Assembly (NCBI GenBank): GCA_030062745.1
Contig: CP099845.1
Location: 20,420,556 to 20,484,555 of the forward strand
Source of the DNA: Capitulum mitella
Lineage: Eukaryota > Arthropoda > Thecostraca > Pollicipedomorpha > Pollicipedidae
DNA length: 64,000 nt
Direction: 5' to 3'
Both the position numbers and the translations under genes were made by a program. Below, piece by piece: positions 48,066 to 59,310 of the stretch; the stretch's first letter is position 1, and the number at the start of each line of letters is the position of its first letter. The notes under the pieces were generated by a model that made no database searches, was not told the origin of the DNA, and saw only the letters and a list, made by a program, of their open reading frames with translations.

Positions 48066-49423
48066 CCCCTCGTGACGCACCAGGTGAATTCCAATGATCC
48101 CGGGTCGCCTCAGCGTGCCCACAGCGTAGACCTTATATCGGCATTCATTTCGAATGATGGAACCGGAGATGGTTATAGTTGGTGTGGTCTGGTATGCCCG
48201 TGGATATCCAAAAGAACTAAAACTTTCCATTTGAAGTTATCTCATTCCGCAGCCCTGGGCTCAGCCGCGAAACCGTTGCTCGGATGTGTTTATAGAGTTG
48301 GAAACTCGTGATCTTCCGTATGTGTAAGATTTGGATCGAATCGAAACTGTTTTAATCGGCTCGGGATTGTTTCTTGAGTAACTCCTAAAATCCACCAATT
48401 GTTGTTTCCCTTTGAGAGGAGCTCTTAATGAGGCTGTGATTTTCTGATCTGAGAAAAGAATTCACATTTCGAGCTATTAACACAGCTGACGCATATCTAT
48501 TTTCGTTTGGTTTTGTTTCTGTGGCCGGTGAATTACGCTGACTGATCATTGGTTCAAAGACGATTTTGGAGGCAGAGTTCGGTGGTAAAGCGTGAAAAAG
48601 TACTTCCACTTGAAAGTCGACGCTAAAAATAAGAACAGTAGGCAAAAGACCCAAATGCAATTCCGACGAGTTACACAAACCCTCACAAAAAGAGCAAAGC
48701 ATCGGAGAAGACAGTGACCTAAATACCCAAATGCTTTGCTACAAGAAGCTCACACTGTCGTCATTAGTGGTGTGATCGTGTCATAATTAGCACAGTCATG
48801 TTTTTTATTCGTGTTTCAAACGTGCGCTGGTCTCATTTTTACAGTCCGTTGGTGCAGCATGCTTTCCCTTTGGTCAGCCACGAACTCCGTTTACGTGATG
48901 TGTCTCAGTCATGTCTCAGTTGCGGCCGGTATTGAGCTGATGTCGCTGCATTCAGTTCATACCCTCTGTAGAGATTTCTGGAATCTAATGAACTCAAATT
49001 TCGTAGAGTCAAATCATACACAGAACCGAATACTACAAAGAATCAAGCTGTTTTGCCCAGGCTTTGCGAACACCTACATTGCTTGGCAATGGCCAGCCTT
49101 TCTGTCTTGATTGCTGAGGAAATAATCATTTCCTTTTGAACACAGAATGCTGTGGTGGGACATATGTATCTTCGCTTATGTTTTTGTCCTGATGAACTCC
49201 AATTCCCGTTGTTTTTGCGCCTTATGTTTATATTTTGTTAACACGATTGTTCAAAGTCTATCATACGACAAAGAGCAAATCTCTGCTGTTTTTCTGTTGT
49301 TCTCGTCAGTTCACCCGATATACAAATTCATGGCTGGAGTTTGCCGAAAAACATTGGGATGGTCCGATTGAGAGCTCAGACCAGCTTTGTTTCAGTCACT
49401 GACATAGGCCAAATATCAAAATT
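48066..49423. other. Intergenic, no gene seen
   Basis: AT-leaning sequence upstream of the host gene. No exon recognised. Confidence 0.4.
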
Positions 49424-49624
49424 CTAAATAGTAGGGACGTAGACAATTCCAAACCGACCAAGATATCCTGCCACGTACACACTGAATAAGCATTTCTGCT
49501 TTCCATTGTCTTCCACCATGACCGACACGCCCCTCGCAGCCAGCTTCATCATCACATAATGAAGCAATGCATCACACGTTATTAGGTTGTCCGTGACGTT
49601 CAGAGCTTCCCGTGTGCTCGCCAT
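49424..49624 (-). CDS. Possible 66-residue ORF, divergent to the host gene
   Basis: Starting from the ATG at 49624, the product begins MASTREALNVTDNLITCDA and ends with GRFGIVYVPTI. It is compositionally balanced, unlike the GC-driven frames of the region, and reads like a real globular protein fragment. The frame continues upstream into the shadow of the GC-rich exon, so the ATG is chosen because composition changes there. The family is unknown. It might be a terminal exon of a divergent gene, a transposon relic or chance. Confidence 0.2.
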   Translation of the reverse strand: MASTREALNVTDNLITCDALLHYVMMKLAARGVSVMVEDNGKQKCLFSVYVAGYLGRFGIVYVPTI

Positions 49625-49682
49625 CTGCGGCGCGCGCGGCGGCCGGCCCGTGTCTGACGTCACCGCCTCTGCCGGCAGCACC

Positions 49683-50812
49683 ATGTCGGCGCTCTGCTTC
49701 GTCTGCAACCTGCCCATCCTGAGCCACCAGGTGGGGCTGGTCTGGAAGGGCGGCAACGGCGCCGACGAGTTCGCGGCGTCGCAGCCGATCCCGATCCGGC
49801 GGCGCGACTCGTCGGCGCAGATCGCCACGTTCGAGCCGCCGTCGCCGCCGGGCCGGCCGCGCCGGCGGCGGCGCTCGTCGCTGGCGCAGCTCACCGACCT
49901 GATCCGCGACTGGGGCCGCGGCGAGCGCAAGCGCGGCGACCTCAGCCGGCGCGAGACGCTGGCCGACTTCGCGCGCTCGCTGCCGTTCGGCCGGCGCGAC
50001 TCGGACACGCGCGACGCGCCGCGCGCCAAGGCCGGCCGCCGCCAGTCGCTGGCCGAGGCGCAGCTCAAGTCGCGCCGGCTGGTCGAGCCCGGCTCCGACC
50101 TCAAGACGGACATCTCCAAGCTGCTGGCCGGCCGCGAGAGCGTCACCGAGCTGTGGCGCAAGCGGCGCGAGATCCACGTGCACGCCGAGCGCGAGGAGCT
50201 GCGCTCGCGGCGCGAGTCGGCCAGCTCGTCGGGCCGGCGCGACTCGAAGCCGGCCGTCTCGCCCGACGGCAAGTACATCGAGCCGCGCGCGCTCATCGAG
50301 GCGCGCCAGGCGGCGCTGCTCGGCCAGCGCGAGGACGAGGCGGCGCGCGAGCCGCGCGAGGCGAGCGTCACGCTCAGCGCCGCCAACGTGTCGGAGGGCC
50401 GCCAGAGCCCGACAGCGCCGGCCGCGTCCGCCATCCTGCACCGCACCTCGCTGCCGACCATCACGCCGCTGGCGCGCGGCCGCGACGCCCGGCAGCGCGC
50501 CTGCATCTCGCCGGAGCCGACGCTGTCGTACCGCGGCCGCGAGACGTCGCCCAAGCAGGGCCTCCTGCGCCGCCAGGCGACCGCGTTCGACGAGAGCTCG
50601 CCGCTGACGCGCGGCCGGCGCGGCTCGCGGCCGTTCCTGTCGCCGGACCCGGGCGAGGCGGAGGCGGCGGCGCGCGGCCGGCGGCGCGACTCGCTCTCGC
50701 CGGACAGCGCCGCCGAGGAGATGAACCAGGCGCGGCGGCTCAAGAGCCGGCGCCAGTCCAACGAGGAGCCGAGCGGCCGCGGCCGCCGCGGCAGCCACCA
50801 CGGCATCCACAG
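49683..50812 (+). CDS. RRxS-rich phosphoprotein, large exon (exon A)
   Basis: A GC-rich exon of about 376 codons. The first in-frame ATG is 49683 (MSALCFVCNLPILSHQ); an acceptor-like GCCGGCAG ends at 49678, so this may be an internal exon and the ATG not the true start. The frame is open back to 49563. The product is basic and low-complexity, with about eleven R-R-x-S and one R-R-x-T motifs (RRDS, RRSS, RRET, RRQS, RRES, RRGS). These are consensus sites for PKA-type basophilic kinases. A CFVC pair lies near the N-terminus. The proposed 5' splice site CACAG|GTCAG at 50812/50813 leaves phase 2, which fits exon B. Codon third positions are nearly all G or C. I cannot name the family. Confidence 0.7.
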
Positions 50813-50980
50813 GTCAGACGGCCACCGCGGCATCCACAGGACAGACGGTCACCGCGGCATCCACAGGTCAGACGGTCACCGCGGTATTCACAGGTCAGAC
50901 GATCGCCGCGGCATCCACAGACCACCATGGCATCCACTGGTCAGACGGTCACCGCTGCATCCACAGGTCAGACGTTCCCC
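50802..50980 (+). repeat. 27-base tandem repeat spanning the exon A splice donor
   Basis: Units begin at 50802, 50829, 50856, 50883 and 50910, then (after a shortened unit) 50929 and 50956. The unit is GGCATCCACAGGTCAGACGG plus TCACCGC. Read through, it encodes repeats of GIHRSDGHR in the exon A frame. Each unit contains a potential donor CACAG|GTCAG; those in units 1, 3, 4 and the last are intact, while units 2 (GA) and 5 are broken and unit 6 is CTG|GT. Confidence 0.9.
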
Positions 50981-51019
50981 AGAACTTCCAAAACTCATAT
51001 TTTCTTGAGGGCCGTCGCA

Positions 51020-52225
51020 AACCAGCCAGAAACCTCCCAGCGATAGAGCACGGACATGTCAGAGAGCCACGGGGATTTCAACTGACGGCTGGTCACAGGC
51101 CTTGCTCAGTGCTGGCGATTCCCGGAACTTCCTCAAATACGTAACGCCGCGGCCGGTGGACGTCGTGCGGCGGCCGCCACGCTCGGACGATACTCAGGAT
51201 CGGCTGCCCGCTGCGGCAGAGACTATTGACCGCCGCCGGAGCAGCAGAGGAGCCGCTTCATCGACCGTCGTAGCTTATACAGATAACGTCCCTCAGTGGA
51301 CCGTGCTGATTTCATATGAAGATGCGGATCTTGCTTTTTAATAATGATGTGCCGCATAGATTTAATAAGAACCATATGGCGCGTCAGTGACAATGATCAT
51401 GTGCGCACTCCCATTCTGCCTCCGGTCATGGCGCTTCCCCGCGGGCTCGTAACGATGAGCAGTTACCTAGCTGAAATGCCGTAAAAAACTGCGAAGCCTT
51501 CTCATTCGCCCTTGTGTGGCCAGTGCCAACGGTTGGACGAGAATCCCCTGGTTCGATTTCGTTCCAACTCCCGCCGAATCTTGGGAACTTCTTCGTTTCA
51601 TGGATCATTTGGAAAATTTTATGCTCGCTTGTTGAGAGTGGTTCACGCTACGTTTAGTACAGAAATGCGTAATCACTTCTACGGCTATACGGACTTCTGC
51701 TGTCGTAAGGCATTCCGCTGCACCGTTTCCGTTTGTAGGCAAACCATGCGTCTAATAGATGGACTGCAGACAAAGTTGCTGTTGCGTGGATGGCTTGCCG
51801 TATTCTGTGAAAGTAGGCGGCCAGGATCTGCGCTTGAGCTAGCGGACACGGACTGACGGACATGTGAAAAATGCATACTCCGTGCGAGTTCTGTCGATTT
51901 CTTTCAAGCTAGAAACTGATGTCGTGCCATCACAATGATGGCATTGAACAGGTCGTTGATTCTGGCGGCAAGGCTTGGCCGGAATACAACGATTTTTTTA
52001 CGGGCCAACAGTGTGTGGATTAGTCACTACAAACAAATCGGAAATCGTAAAAGCTAGACACCAATACCCGCGGACGCCAATACCCATAATCTGCACTCGT
52101 TGTACCCCACTGCGGAGGGTGTCTCGGATGAGGAAGCATACCTGAAGCAGTCGGGTGTCTGTGTGCCACCTGAGAGGCCAGGGGGGTGACGTCTCCGCCG
52201 TCGGCAGCTGACCGGGCGGCTGACG
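51020..52225. other. Intron between exons A and B
   Basis: No coding features are evident apart from a GC-rich stretch at about 51140-51260 with an open frame containing RRRSSR. That stretch could be an alternative exon, but no good splice pair is clear. Confidence 0.4.
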
Positions 52226-52231
52226 TTGCAG

Positions 52232-52328
52232 GTCGCCGGAGGGCTCCAGCACAGGCAGCTCGCGCGACCCGTCTCCCAATTCCTCCGTCCGGCGCCAATC
52301 CACCACCGAGGAGATCCTCATCGCCAAG
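52232..52328 (+). CDS. RRxS-rich phosphoprotein, exon B
   Basis: A 97-base exon between TTGCAG (ending 52231) and AAG|GTGAGC. It reads SPEGSSTGSSRDPSPNSSV, then RRQSTTEEILIAK. Its first base completes the codon left by exon A (AG+G, Arg) and it ends in phase 0. An acceptor 24 bases upstream would bring an in-frame TGA, so 52232 is the better start. The RRQSTTEEIL motif is repeated in exon C, which supports both exons as parts of one gene. Confidence 0.7.
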
Positions 52329-53075
52329 GTGAGCGCCGCACGGCCGGCCGCGCGGCGTCCCGAGCTGCGGGCAGCACTGACGGCTGCGGAGACGTTCATA
52401 TTGGGGCTTGTATGAATCGCTGCCGCGCTAGGCTGCATTCGCGATGGGGGACTCGCGATGATCTTCGGGGCGTCGTCTCGAACACGCTCTTGTCCTGACA
52501 GTGAAAACACGCTATGGAGTAAAACCTGACTCGTTCGAAAAAGTGGTGTCGAGGGGGGCACGGCTTTTTATTTGTTTAAACAGTTGAAATTACGCATTGG
52601 ATATTGTAAGCAGGGTATCGCATGAGGTACCTCAAAATGTGCGGTTATTCCCGTCCGTTTCGACATGATCCTATGGACACCTTTTCTGTGGTTTTCGTTT
52701 GGTGATTTAAGCGTTTTCATTTCCCACCGTTTTTCTGACATACACTTGGGATTTTGTTCGCTCATTAGGTCTTTCTCTTTGCGGATGTGGCGTGTACTCT
52801 GCCTGCTTACGAGGATTGAAATGACCCAAAATTTTGGGTCAGACAAGATATAGAGATGGAATACTGATCAGCATACTGATCGTCCTGCCTGCTAAAACCT
52901 TCGGGAACCATTCATCACTCAGTGTTCTAACGGCGTTCCGTGCCACGTAAAACGAGACCATGGCAAGGGTTTTCGAAGAAATGTGATTTTCATAGAACAG
53001 CCTCCCTGTTGGATATAACGATACTTGCACGAAACCTGCATGTCACTCGAATCACTGCTGGTGACTATCAATATA

Positions 53076-53078
<3 letters not shown>

Positions 53079-53112
<34 letters not shown>
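53079..53112. repeat. (AT)n microsatellite in the B-C intron
   Basis: About 17 AT units. Confidence 0.95.
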
Positions 53113-53114
<2 letters not shown>

Positions 53115-53360
53115 ATATATAAATCACTACTACTGCCGCTAGCGGCGACTTTCTGCATTACAAAACGTCCACGTCCATCCCACATGCGCCTCTCGCGCAG
53201 CTCCACCACCCCAAAACGCCCCACCCCCGGCAATGCCCGCCGGTGAGACCACCGCGCGCGGCGAGCTCTCGCCGTCGGCCGCCTCCGTGTCGCCGCGGCG
53301 GCGGCCACTCCCCGTCGGCACCGACGCCGGACGGCGGCTGACCGGCGCCGCGGCCGGCAG

Positions 53361-53550
53361 GGCTTCCGGCGACAGTCGACGACGGAGGACATCCTACGCT
53401 GCCGCAACTTCCGGCGCCAGTCGACGCTGCTCGACGAGATCACGCGCTCGCGCGGCCGCCGCGACTCCGCCACGCAGATCCTCGACGGTACAGTGGCCAC
53501 GATGACCGTGGAGTCCGCCAGTGTGTTCTACGACACATCCACGCAGACAG
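53361..53550 (+). CDS. RRxS-rich phosphoprotein, exon C
   Basis: A 190-base exon between CGGCCGGCAG and ACAG|GTGAGG. In phase 0 it reads GFRRQSTTEDILRCRNFRRQ, then STLLDEITRSRGRRDSATQ, then ILDGTVATMTVESASVFYD and TSTQT, ending in phase 1. Three R-R-x-S motifs and a duplicated FRRQST-x-x-(D/E) module continue the pattern of exons A and B. Longer overlapping frames in this GC-rich block are shadows. The acidic TSTQT end suggests a linker region between folded domains rather than the protein end. No family is assigned. Confidence 0.7.
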
Positions 53551-55880
53551 GTGAGGCTGGTGGTGACGTCTCACACTCAGCCGAACCGCCGGTCATTGGC
53601 CGCCTGCTCAATTGTGACGTCACAGGGTCTCGCTGCATGAATGTATCGTGCTCGCGGCCACTGGCGGATGGGGCCAGGTTCGGGGGTGTAAATACGTCGG
53701 CGGGGGGGGGGTGGTAACGCTGAGAGCCCTGGCATGGAAACAGAAAATCCTTCAACGGGGGAGGTGTGGCCATCTCTGACTCTCTTGTTAGTGTCGTTGG
53801 TGTCGGTGTTCGGTGAAGCCGCCCTTAATCAGCCCATCCTTCTGTGACTGTCATTCGCCTTCGGTCGACGTTGGTGTTTGCTTACTTCCAGTAAGATCGT
53901 ATTGCTTTGCCCGGTCACATTTTTTCCGGCTATGGAATTCAAAAGTTGGAACATGAAAGTTCAGTCAAAACATTTTCTTGGTTTGTTGACACACTTAAAC
54001 CACTGTTGCAATGTAAATGCAATGCAGTGCAATACAATGCAATGTAAACATGCCTCTATTTCGGTGGGGCTTTGAATGTGAAAACCTCGGCATCCACTCT
54101 CTGTTTCGTAGATTGGTAATGATCACGAACTGTTGGAATATTTGACATGTTGTGGATCGGTTTGTGTTGTGGTCATCTCTGGGCCTGGTATGCGTACTCC
54201 GAATGCCTGCAATGTGCCTGTCGTACGTGATTTAGATCAAAATGACCTGGGTCGAAACGACTCTCTGGTGCAGGCTCGTGTGTGGCGAGACCTTTACATC
54301 GGCGGGTGCGCTGTTTTGTATCGATTACACGGGTAATCGATGCCTCTCGACTAGGGATTTCCTCATAATTGTCCGAACACGAGCCCGGCTTCGTTGATTG
54401 ACGAACTGTATTAACGGCTCAATTTCCGGTATACCAAAGGTATCTTTTTTTACCTCTCATCCAACGTCTCCATCAAAATTATTGCATCTCTGAAGCTGGT
54501 TGAGTGCTGGAACCTTCTGCTTTTGCGATATGCGCAGCGGGTTTTGAAAAAAAACTTCTCGATGTAAGCAGACATCGGACTTCGGTGTATTATAGGGCAT
54601 GTCTAATGGCCACAAGCTTACCAAATGTAATAAAGACGGGCATTGGGCCGATTTCAAAAGGGCGCTTGCAGACAAGCTCTTTAATGCGTTCCTGCGACAG
54701 CCAAGTCTGGAGCCCGCGCGGCATCCGGCTTTGACTTCTTAGACTGTCCGAATTAAAGGATGCGCACCGTTGCTGAGAATCGATCTCGCACCATGTAGGA
54801 AAAAGGACCGAAAACGCAGGCAAAAAGCGGTGAACGATCCAACCACATGACGTCCATACCAGCCGGCATTTTTGGACGTTTTTTTTCCTCAGCTGCCGTC
54901 TCACCGCCGTGTTCATTGCTCATATTTCGCAACAGACCCATAAACATGTGACGTTTTTGTGGTCCAGATAAAAGAATAGGCTTTGGAGTCCATGTGATTA
55001 TTATTTGCGATTCAATGCTGGGCAGTCAAATTGCTAGCATGGATTCACTTATCTCATTCTGTTGACATGTATGAAAGGACGGATATACGTTAATTGTTCA
55101 TCCACGCAAGGTGCTTCATGCCATTAAGCAAAAAATGCCCAGGAACGATGAACCACGAATCTTCCTTCTCTCGCACTTGGTTCAAAGCGCGCCATGCTAC
55201 GTGTCTCAAACGCATGAGACCATGATACAGTTATATCCGCTTATAACGTAGTTGTGGGAATCCTCGGGAAAATTCGTTATCAGTAAACTTTTTATAGCCG
55301 AAGCCGCCAAACAAACAGATATTAAATTCAAACGATATCGATTATCAAAAGTGGTAAGAAAAGCAAAGATCAGTAACAAGTTTCCTTTTGGTGTCGTCCT
55401 TATTCTTAGGAATCGATGACCGTGTCGAGGTCTGAGTCTTGAAGTACCCAACAACTTTGCTTTTCTTGGACGCAGGACCTGCTTTCTCGGTTACCTCTAA
55501 CATCTTAACATTCTTTTGCTATGTTGAGGCACATCGTTTGTTGCTCGGTACAGTCATCGTGAAACGAGCACGCCCTCAAAAAAGCTGGTTGCGTTCGCCC
55601 CCACCTGTTCGTCGTATCTTTGTCGTACCCAAGAGGCTGTTCCTGCTACCGACCGCGCTGCCGACGCTGACGATTTAGTGATTTAACCTTGCGAAAATTG
55701 CGAAAATTTTAACCTTGGGTGCGAAAATTGCCAACCCCTCGTCCTCGTATTGTACTGTATTGCACTTACGTCTTAGGGTGGTCGACACCAGCAGGGTGGC
55801 TATGATGCCCATCGTCATATAGATTCGTCAAGCACGCATAATACAAACAAAATCAAAACACCGATGTCAGTTCTAAACAG
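53551..55880. other. Intron or intergenic, no exon seen
   Basis: Contains a short ATGCA-rich simple sequence at about 54005-54050. A - strand frame at 54590-54916 reads somewhat like protein but shows no family. Confidence 0.4.
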
Positions 55881-55885
55881 TTCAG

Positions 55886-57560
55886 TCAATGAGTCACAAG
55901 GTATTTCTTTAAAACGCGAGCAAACCTATTCGCCGGCAGGCGGGTCATATCCGATGGCAGCAAACTGTACAGCCCTGGTGCACGCCTACAGAGCCTGCGC
56001 TTTCCTGCATTCGTACGAGAACCCGGCACGTGCAGCTGCTGGTGCAGTCTCGTACTACGTTCGCGCAGTGAACAGTCCGCATGAAAAACACTCGCTAAGG
56101 CCTCAGGCTGATCACTCTGCAGCATCTTATGTGTCAAGCGGAATGCATGGTCTTTGTAAAATTCATCAGATGACATCCAGCCAACCTTCCTTCTCAGGTC
56201 CGACACATGCTCGAATTTGGACGACTAGAAATGACCCTGAGAGCAAAGTTAATTATTTTTTGGATCTTGTCCATGCTCTTCCTATCCTATCTTCCTATCC
56301 TACCAGATCAGTTTCCATCTAACGAAATACAGTACCGGATCTGAGACAGGACTGAGGCTGTCACAAGCGTTTCACTGGCGCGACCAGGGATGTAATGCCC
56401 CCGTGGGACAGGCTGTGTACCGATATAGTGTACCGATACAGAGGCGGGATAGGTTGGTTACGTGGCAGTCCCAAGAAGCAAAAGGTCGAAACTTTGGTCA
56501 ATTTTTTTTTAGTTCTTTGCGCGACGCTAAAGTAACGTTAGCAAACTTTACATTAATAGTTGGAGCATGGCGTAGACTGACGGCTGACGAAAACTATGAC
56601 TTGGATTTTATCCGCACTGACTTTTAGGCCGTCGGACCGAAACCATAGGTCCAGAGAGGTGAGAGCAACCTCCAGTCTAGCAACCGTCGCCTGAGGGCAT
56701 GTCTTATTGCCGCTAACGAGCAACTGCGTGCCATCAACGTACTGATGCACATCTGCACCCGGAGCAAAAAGACTGAGGTCGTTCGAAAAAAAAACTGAAA
56801 ACAATGAAGGACCCAGGGCAGAGCCCTGGTATAGGGCCATGTTGACTGGAAGTGGCGTCGAAGTGCGATTCCGACTGGCGCTGTCTCGGTGGCTGACACT
56901 GTGCGTATGTCAGCGGAGATGGGCTGGAAACCAAGATGTGCAAATTCCATGCAAATGAAGCTTTTTTAAGAGGACAGAGTGGTCAGTTGCGTCAAAATAT
57001 GTGCTGAGGTCGGTCATGCACGGAGTAAATATCTTCCCTCTGTCCGTAGCTGTTGAAATCCGGTCGGTAACCGACTCAAGCGCAGTTTCCGTTGCGTCTG
57101 CATGACGGAGCCCATGCTGAGTCGAAGACAGAAGGTGACTGCACGAAAGAGAGACATAGAGTTGCCGTTGGACGGCGCGCTCTGCCAGCCTTGCTATGGC
57201 AGGTATGAAAGAGATAGGCCGGAATCTGGATGGCTTGGATGGGTCGCCGGATTTCAAGATAGGGTGGACTTATGAGTGTTTCCAGGAATCAGGAAAGTCG
57301 GAGCTCACAAGGCAGGAATTGACGATGGCGATAACGATATGACAATAACGTTACCGATCGTGTCCAAGCAAGCCTTCAGTACACGTACGCAAATGCCGTT
57401 GCACATTGATGAGTTGCGCATGCTGCACAGTACGCGTGTCAGATTATCTATGCTCACTGGCGTCACGGCAAGCATACATGACCCTACTCGTGGAAGTTGG
57501 CACTCGAGAACGTGCGTCACCCCCGTTCAGCGATCTCCATTTCTGAACGTGGACCAACGT
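55886..57560 (-). pseudogene. CR1/Jockey-type LINE reverse transcriptase, degraded
   Basis: A non-LTR retrotransposon ORF2 read right to left in several frames. At about 57520-57300 it shows NGICVRVLKACLDTI; at 57257-56910 KSGDPSKPSRFRPISFIP, then STQHGLRHADATETALESV and the DLSTYFDATDHSVLLKKL block; at 56840-56553 QGSALGPSLFSV and HQYVDGTQLLVSG. The canonical YADD box is YVDG here, losing a catalytic Asp. The C-terminal part at 56206-55886 has QLHVPGSRTNAGKRR and APGLYSLLPSD, typical of the end of CR1-like ORF2. The endonuclease is missing. It lies in a probable intron of the host gene, on the opposite strand. Confidence 0.85.
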
Positions 57561-57849
57561 GAACGTCTCTGCGCCTAACATACGTGGGAATGAAGCTGGG
57601 GTGAGAAAATTTTTGTTTGTCTTCTGCTGAACTGTTAGTCTTCTGCTGTTTCAAATTTCAACATCGTTCGGCTACTTTTGCCGCTACAGCCCGACGAAGC
57701 CGAGAAGCCGATCACGCGGTCGATCTTTCGTGTCGGTGGACGGCCGCACGCGCGTCCGGCCGAAGGAAGGGCATTGTTTTGCGTTTGAAATAGGTTCTGC
57801 CGGACAGCCAGCCGCAAAATATTGTGGAGAGTTAGCCTATGCAGTAAGT

Positions 57850-58543
57850 CTATAATCCAAGGGCACAGGTAGCCTGGGTCAAGTCAGTCGAGGTCAACCG
57901 GGAACATATGTGAAAAAATTGTGTGTATGGGCCGTATGGGAAAGTGGTGGGGACTTTGACCGAATGATAACTGCAGTTTCCTCAAAGCACGAGAACACTG
58001 GGTCAATCAGCTGAAGAATCCAAGGTCATTCATCGTAGCCGAAAAAAAACTTCTATTTTCTCTAGATATGCCGGAATGATCGAATTTTGTCGTAATGTAT
58101 TTTGTTGACCTCAGATGACCTCGAATGGCCTCATACGATCTAAGTAAATCACGTAATGTACGTCTTTACAAAGATATCCTACCTTCTAATAACCCACCAG
58201 ATTTTGTCGATTTTGACGAAATGCAACATTTTCAAACTTTAATTCGAGGTCATCTCGTTTCACCTGACCTAACTCAACCTCGCTTCGCGGGATGTAAGGT
58301 CATGGTATGGACTAAGATTCTACAACATTGTGGTGCCATCAGTTCTGCAGTTTTGGAGAAAGGAGGGACTCCACTATTCTACAGTTGGCTCATTTGACCT
58401 CAACAGACGCGGCCCAAGTCATTTTTTTTCTGAGGAACGTAAGTTCACTACCAAAACTTTCTTCCCACAAAACTTCGCTGCAATCGGTTGAGTAGATCAG
58501 GTATTAGGGGGTTGCAAAATGTGCCCCAGCCCATCAGTGCGCG
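57850..58543. mobile_element. Degraded TTAA-type element fragment, E8
   Basis: Several AGGTCA/TGACCT words (about 57890, 58022, 58110-58130, 58248-58270) precede a right end resembling that of E4: AGGGGG-TTGCAAAATGT-GCCCC, then CCATCAGTGCGCG and TTAT instead of TTAA. No left terminus is recognisable. Confidence 0.45.
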
Positions 58544-58929
58544 TTATTGAGTGTGCGTAAATTTTCTAAAGGCCAGAAGCGAATGTGCCCTAATCAGAGA
58601 AAAATGTCACACCTTTTGGTACACCCTTTGGTACCTTCTTTGGAAAGGTGCCGTCTTTTTTGGTGAGGGAGGCTGATTTCGTTATACCTTTTGCTCTGAT
58701 TCTTTAGGGACCAGACAAATTGCTTCGATTTGTCGGAATTCCGTTATAAGCGGATTCGTTACAAATAAATTTAACTGTGCTTCTGATCCTCTGTGTTTAT
58801 TCACCCAAAATTAAACAAAAGGACCTGATGCACGCGCCAGTGTCAACTGCATGTTCAACTCGAAATTCTCGCGCGGGCCCACTCCATACGACTCTTCGGC
58901 AGCGTCGAAATAATGCTTGAGAGAGGGAA

Positions 58930-59300
58930 TCATTGAACTGGGAGGAGGAGTCCCTCGGACCTCTCTCCCTCCCTCTTTCTCTTCGAACACGGCGGCGGCG
59001 GCGCCCGTTTGACGCCGCGTCGCGTCGACGCGCCGGCGCCGACGGCCGCGGCGACCTCCGCGACATTTGTCTTGCAGGCCGGCTCGACAGTTATTGTGTT
59101 CGCTCCGTCTCCGTCGCGGCGGCGGCAGGGGCGTCGTCGGCGGCCGGCCCAAACGTGACGCCGTCGAGCGACGCCCGCTGGAGCCGCGAGCGCCGGGGCC
59201 GAGCGCCCGGCTGCGCCCGGCGCCCGCCGCTGCAGGTGCCCGGGTCTCGGCCACCATCGTCTGCCGCGTCCCGCGCCCGCACTGATAGCGCCGTCGACAC
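58930..59300 (+). other. GC-rich island, possible exon
   Basis: Two acceptor-like sites, TTGTCTTGCAG (ending about 59077) and CCGCTGCAG (about 59236), would both join exon C in phase 1. The products are low-complexity and lack the R-R-x-S pattern. The second gives a short end with a stop at about 59283. An exon here is possible but weak. Confidence 0.2.
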
Positions 59301-59310
59301 CGACACCGGC

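Noticed and set aside
49424..50833. 469- and 412-codon open frames on the - strand opposite exon A
   Set aside because: Both lie in DNA with G or C at nearly every third position, which removes stops from all frames. The + frame has the ordered R-R-x-S motifs, splice sites and in-phase continuation.
50153..51046. 297-codon + frame overlapping exon A
   Set aside because: Alanine/arginine/proline shadow of exon A without motifs.
53233..53505. ATG-initiated 90-codon + frame over exon C
   Set aside because: A different phase from the repeated FRRQST frame, and it crosses the likely acceptor. Treated as a shadow.
55864..56322. 152-codon + frame
   Set aside because: Antisense to the C-terminus of the LINE ORF2, whose motif pattern is recognisable on the - strand.
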